Shown here: one piece after another, positions 60,973 to 64,000 of the stretch
Position numbering within the stretch: the stretch's first letter is position 1
How the letters are laid out: each line of letters opens with the position of its first letter
Assembly: GCF_004217045.1 (NCBI RefSeq)
Contig: NZ_SGXM01000001.1
Location: 1,302,001 to 1,366,000, forward strand
Length of the DNA stretch: 64,000 nucleotides
From: Cupriavidus agavae
GTDB lineage: Bacteria; Pseudomonadota; Gammaproteobacteria; Burkholderiales; Burkholderiaceae
Direction: 5' to 3'
Notes under the pieces: model-generated
Told to the model about the DNA's origin: nothing
Database searches by the model: none
The model's input: the letters and a program-made list of their open reading frames with translations, nothing else
Made by a program: the position numbers and the translations under genes

Positions 60973-61944
60973 ATGAAAGTTCTGATCACCGGCGGAGCCG
61001 GTTTCCTGGGCCTGAAGCTGGCCCGCCTGCTACTGGAACGCGGCGCGCTGAGCCTCGGCGGCCAGGCCGTCGCCATCGACCAGTTGACGCTGCTCGACGT
61101 GGTGGCGCCGCAGATCGACGACCCGCGCGTGCGCGCAGTGACGGGCGATCTGTCCGACCCGGCTGTGCTGGCGCAAGCCATCGACCGCGAGACCGGTGCG
61201 ATTTTTCACCTGGCCGCCGTGGTCAGCGGGCAGGCCGAGGCCGATTTCGACCTCGGGATGCGCGTGAACCTCGACGCCTCCCGGGCGCTGCTCGAAACGT
61301 GCCGGACGCTGGGCCACGCGCCGCGCGTGGTGTTCACAAGTTCCGTGGCGGTCTACGGCGGCAAGCTGCCGGCCGTGGTGCAGGACGACACCGCGCTGAA
61401 CCCGCAGTCTTCGTACGGCGCGCAGAAGGCCATTGGTGAATTGCTGCTGGCCGACTACAGCCGCCGAGGCTTCGTCGATGGCCGCGTGCTGCGCCTGCCG
61501 ACCATCAGCGTGCGCCCGGGCAAGCCGAATGCTGCAGCCTCGTCGTTCGCCAGCGGCATCATCCGCGAGCCGCTCTCGGGCGAAGCGGCCAACTGCCCGG
61601 TGGACCCGGCCACGTCGCTGTGGCTGCTGTCGCCGCGCGGCGCAATCCAGGCGCTGGTCAACGGCATCGAACTCGACGGCGAACGCTTCGGCAATCGTCG
61701 CGTGGTGAATTTGCCGGGGCTGTCGGTCACCGCTGCGCAGATGGTGGAAGCACTGCGCCGCGTGGCCGGTGATGCGGTGGCGGACCGGGTCACGTGGAAC
61801 CGTGAAGAACGGATCGAGAAGATCGTGGGCACCTGGCCGGCGGCGTGGGATGTATCGCGGGCTTTGGAGCTGGGGTTCGAGGGTGACGCGAGCTTCGATG
61901 ATGTGATTCGGGGTTATGCGGAGGATGCGGGGGTATCCCTGTAA
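60973..61944 (+). CDS. denD: D-erythronate dehydrogenase
   Basis: 323 residues, extended SDR. NAD-binding TGGAGFLGLKLAR (7-19), active-site SSVAVYGG and Y-x3-K in SSYGAQKAIGE, and a C-terminal substrate domain. In the known pathway DenD oxidises D-erythronate at C2 to 2-oxo-tetronate, which then shares OtnI, OtnK and OtnC. Last gene of the operon, before a palindromic repeat. Confidence 0.9.
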   Translation: MKVLITGGAGFLGLKLARLLLERGALSLGGQAVAIDQLTLLDVVAPQIDDPRVRAVTGDLSDPAVLAQAIDRETGAIFHLAAVVSGQAEADFDLGMRVNLDASRALLETCRTLGHAPRVVFTSSVAVYGGKLPAVVQDDTALNPQSSYGAQKAIGELLLADYSRRGFVDGRVLRLPTISVRPGKPNAAASSFASGIIREPLSGEAANCPVDPATSLWLLSPRGAIQALVNGIELDGERFGNRRVVNLPGLSVTAAQMVEALRRVAGDAVADRVTWNREERIEKIVGTWPAAWDVSRALELGFEGDASFDDVIRGYAEDAGVSL

Positions 61945-61956
61945 CACCAATGGCCG

Positions 61957-61988
61957 GCTCCCCTCTCCCGCATGCGGGAGAGGGGAGC
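61957..61988. repeat. Palindromic intergenic repeat, copy 6
   Basis: Perfect 15-base arms: GCTCCCCTCTCCCGC (61957-61971) and GCGGGAGAGGGGAGC (61974-61988), loop AT; the longest stem of the family in this window. Between convergent denD and thioesterase. Confidence 0.75.
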
Positions 61989-62011
61989 AACATAGCAGGA
62001 TCGCGCCGGCC

Positions 62012-62449
62012 TCAAGCCTCCGGCTTCACCACCTCCCACCCCCCAATCCTCTCCCTCACCTCCCCTGGGATCGGCGCCGATTTCTGCGTCGCCGGATCGG
62101 CGCAGACGTAGACGATCTCCCCGGTGATCAGGTGCTCGTCGCCCCGGTACATTTCCACCCGGAACAGCATGCTCGACCGGCCCAGCCGGGCCATCCGCCC
62201 GTGGATCTCCAACTCGTCGTCGAAGCGCGCCGAGGCGTGGTACTCCAGCGTCGACTTGACGACGAAGATGTCCACGCCGTGCGCGTGCAGCACGTCTTCC
62301 GGGTAACGGATGCCTACCGCGCGCCAGTACTCGGTCACGCAGATGTCGCAGTAGGTCAGGTAGTGGGCATTGAAGACGATCGATTGCGGATCGACTTCTG
62401 ACCAGCGCACGCGCAGCGGCACGCTGTGGCGAAAGTCCTCTTTGGCCAT
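62012..62449 (-). CDS. 4HBT-family acyl-CoA thioesterase (YbgC-like)
   Basis: 145 residues, hot-dog fold. VRWSEVDPQSIVFNAHYLTYCD carries the catalytic aspartate and the asparagine typical of the 4-hydroxybenzoyl-CoA/YbgC subgroup. Substrate unknown. ATG at 62449 chosen because extension upstream would read through the terminator of the Bug gene. Confidence 0.87.
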   Translation of the reverse strand: MAKEDFRHSVPLRVRWSEVDPQSIVFNAHYLTYCDICVTEYWRAVGIRYPEDVLHAHGVDIFVVKSTLEYHASARFDDELEIHGRMARLGRSSMLFRVEMYRGDEHLITGEIVYVCADPATQKSAPIPGEVRERIGGWEVVKPEA

Positions 62450-62467
62450 CGGTTTGGCGCTCCCATG

Positions 62468-62495
62468 AAAAAACGGGGCGCCCGATGAGCGCCCC
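62468..62495 (-). terminator. Rho-independent terminator of the Bug gene
   Basis: Minus strand: GGGGCGC (62495-62489), loop of seven, GCGCCCC (62481-62475), one G, then six T. Perfect stem plus U-tract, 15 bases after the Bug stop. The clearest intrinsic terminator in the window. Confidence 0.88.
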
Positions 62496-62510
62496 GCGTC
62501 CGGCTGCCGC

Positions 62511-63494
62511 TTATTGCGGCTTGGCCAGGCCCAGCTTCTCGATGATCGCGCGCTCGCGCTTGACCGTATCGGCGGCAAACGCCGAATACTGGCTGCTGCT
62601 CATGTAGTACGGCTCCATGTCGAACTTGGCCAGCGACTCGCGGTAGTTCGGCATCTCCATGGCCTGCTTGAACGCGTCATGGAGCTTCTTGACGATGGCC
62701 GGATCGGTGCCCTTGGGCGCCACGAGGCCGAACGGCGAGGTCTGCACGATGCCCATGCCCAGCTCCTTGAGCGTCGGCACGTTCGGGAAGCGCGCCGAAC
62801 GCTTGTCGCCCCAGGTGGACAGCAGGCGCAGCTTGCCGTTTTCCACGTACTGGGCCCAGGCCGGGGTATCGGCCACCGACATCACGTGGCCGCCCAGCAG
62901 CGCCTGCATCGATTCCGAGTTGCCCTTGTACGGAATGTGCGAGAACTGCACGCCCTGGCGCAGCGCCAGGTCTTCCATCGTCAGGTGCAGCGTGGTCATC
63001 GAGCCCGGCGAGCCGTAGGTCAGCTTGCCCGGATTGGCCTTGGCATAGGCGATGTAGTCCTGCATCGTCTTGATCGGCGAATCGGCCGGCACGACCAGGC
63101 CGAACGAGTAGCCGGCCAGGTTGATCACGTAGGTCAGGTCCTTGACCGGATCCCAGTTGATCTTCTGCGTGTACGGCAGGCGGTAGACGGGCATGGCCAC
63201 CTGGGCCAGCGTGTAGCCATCGGGAGGCGTGGCCTGCATCATCTGCGCGGGCAGCACGCCGCCGGCGCCGGGCTTGTTCTCGACGATCACGGGCTGGCCC
63301 AGGATCTTCGAGGCGTTTTCAGCCAGCACGCGGAACGGAATGTCGGTGGAACCGCCCGCGGTGTAGCCGATCACGAGCCGGATCGGCTTGTTCGGGAACT
63401 TGTCCGCCTGGGCGTATGCCGGCACGGCGGCCGTGGCGATGGCCGCGGTGGCGGCGATCAGGCCCATCTGGGCCATGAATTGGCGGCGTTGCAT
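62511..63494 (-). CDS. Bug-family (TTT) periplasmic substrate-binding protein
   Basis: 327 residues from the ATG at 63494. Sec signal with MQRRQFMAQMG start and cut after AYAQ (about residue 29). FPNKPIRLVIGYTAGGSTDIPFRVLAE and VIVENKPGAGGVLPAQMMQATPPDGYTL are Bug hallmarks. A second orphan receptor, only loosely similar to the one at 30385. Followed by a strong terminator, preceded by an alpha/beta-hydrolase gene on the same strand. Confidence 0.92.
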   Translation of the reverse strand: MQRRQFMAQMGLIAATAAIATAAVPAYAQADKFPNKPIRLVIGYTAGGSTDIPFRVLAENASKILGQPVIVENKPGAGGVLPAQMMQATPPDGYTLAQVAMPVYRLPYTQKINWDPVKDLTYVINLAGYSFGLVVPADSPIKTMQDYIAYAKANPGKLTYGSPGSMTTLHLTMEDLALRQGVQFSHIPYKGNSESMQALLGGHVMSVADTPAWAQYVENGKLRLLSTWGDKRSARFPNVPTLKELGMGIVQTSPFGLVAPKGTDPAIVKKLHDAFKQAMEMPNYRESLAKFDMEPYYMSSSQYSAFAADTVKRERAIIEKLGLAKPQ

Positions 63495-63617
63495 GAGTCT
63501 TTGTCTCCTTCTGCTGCAAAAATGCACTGTTGCGACTTCGATCAAACCGATAAAGCGATAAACAGTTGCAGGCCCGCCCCGGTGTTCTGGTGGGGGGTCG
63601 GGCACATGGGTCGGACG

Positions 63618-64000
63618 TCAGCGGTCGAATGCCTCCCGCAGGGCGGCCACGGCATCGGCATGGGCGCCGGCCACGGCGCCGATGAAACGTCCGAGCTTGA
63701 AAAAATCGTGAATCATGGTCGGGTAGTCGGCCAGCGTGGCGGGCACGCCTGCCGCCTGAAGCTTGGCCGCATAGGCCACGCCCTCGTCGTGCAGCGGATC
63801 GTAGCCGGCCACCGCGATCCACGCCGGGCAGACGCCGTGTACGTCTGCCCCCCGCCCGCCGCCGTCGAGCGGCGCGAAGCGCCAGTCGTCACGGCTGGCC
63901 TCGGCGTCGAGGTACTGGCCGAAGAACCACTGGATCATGTCGGCCGTCAGCAGATAGCCATCGGCCAGCGCGCGGTGCGACGGCGTGTCCTGCCGGGCGC
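63618..64000 (-). CDS. Alpha/beta hydrolase (esterase), 5' part beyond window
   Basis: The frame is open to the right edge; about 127 C-terminal residues are visible. CPAWIAVAGYDPLHDEGVAYAAKLQAAG holds the catalytic aspartate and YPTMIHDFFKLGRF the catalytic histidine of the hormone-sensitive-lipase-like alpha/beta-hydrolase-3 family. The nucleophile serine and HGGG oxyanion hole lie outside. Substrate unknown. It ends 124 bases before the Bug gene. Confidence 0.85.
   Translation of the reverse strand, partial: ARQDTPSHRALADGYLLTADMIQWFFGQYLDAEASRDDWRFAPLDGGGRGADVHGVCPAWIAVAGYDPLHDEGVAYAAKLQAAGVPATLADYPTMIHDFFKLGRFIGAVAGAHADAVAALREAFDR

Noticed and set aside
1..64000. tRNA or rRNA genes, CRISPR arrays, insertion sequences, integrases, prophage or toxin-antitoxin pairs
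   Set aside because: None seen: no transposase, integrase or recombinase motifs, no regularly spaced repeats beyond those listed, and gene order looks like core and catabolic chromosome throughout.

Overview
The window is GC-rich, densely coded bacterial DNA with no phage, plasmid, insertion-sequence, tRNA, rRNA or CRISPR signal that I can see. Gene content points to a betaproteobacterium of the Burkholderiaceae, most likely Cupriavidus or a close relative. The pointers are two orphan Bug-type (tripartite tricarboxylate) binding proteins, an mltG-tmk-holB-pilZ-tatD locus, a threonate/erythronate operon like those known from Cupriavidus, and cbb3-type oxidase genes. I name no species.

Layout. 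1-4.8 kb: end of a FUSC-family membrane protein followed by a decayed GNAT fragment, an arsR-SRPBCC pair, a TetR regulator and a DUF1254 protein. 5.1-12.5 kb: a seven-gene co-directional operon that makes 2-aminoethylphosphonate (PEP mutase, phosphonopyruvate decarboxylase, transaminase). It also carries what would be needed to activate the product with CTP and attach it to a lipid (two nucleotidyltransferase domains, a CDP-alcohol phosphatidyltransferase), plus a 2OG-Fe(II) oxygenase and an HpnL/MprF-type membrane protein. I read it as a phosphonolipid pathway; it is the most interesting system here. 12.5-17.6 kb: a phospholipase D/cardiolipin-synthase-like lipoprotein, a Rieske oxygenase and a PAS-PAS hybrid histidine kinase. 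18.1-24.5 kb: the four-gene ligase-associated DNA repair operon (exonuclease, ATP-dependent ligase, Lhr-type helicase, PdeM phosphoesterase) with a small membrane protein in front. 24.8-30.3 kb: a stressosome-type RsbR-RsbS-RsbT-RsbX module running directly into two histidine kinases, with no sigma factor or anti-sigma factor.

30.4-34.3 kb: a Bug protein and an acyl-CoA dehydrogenase divergent from two overlapping, paralogous IclR regulators. 34.5-40.8 kb: a TonB-dependent receptor, purT, a YbdG-like mechanosensitive channel, and an HD-GYP protein behind a textbook sigma-28 (FliA) promoter. 41-45 kb: a compact cbb3-type oxidase operon whose catalytic subunit carries a CcoS-like segment fused at its N terminus and which lacks ccoP. 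45.4-53.4 kb: a membrane-anchored J protein, an ankyrin protein, tatD, a GNAT, pilZ, holB, tmk and mltG, then ygfZ and a DUF4936 gene. 53.5-54.8 kb: an NRDE protein and a GNAT. 55-62 kb: a GntR-regulated operon taking L-threonate and D-erythronate to dihydroxyacetone phosphate (ltnD, otnK, otnC, MFS importer, otnI, denD). 62-64 kb: a thioesterase, a second Bug protein and the end of an alpha/beta hydrolase.

A palindromic intergenic repeat (CTCCCCTCTCCCGC arm and its complement) occurs at six junctions, four of them between convergent genes. Separate 9-bp-period repeats occupy three short spacers, two of them inside the phosphonate operon. All functional calls come from reading motifs and gene order; no database search was run.
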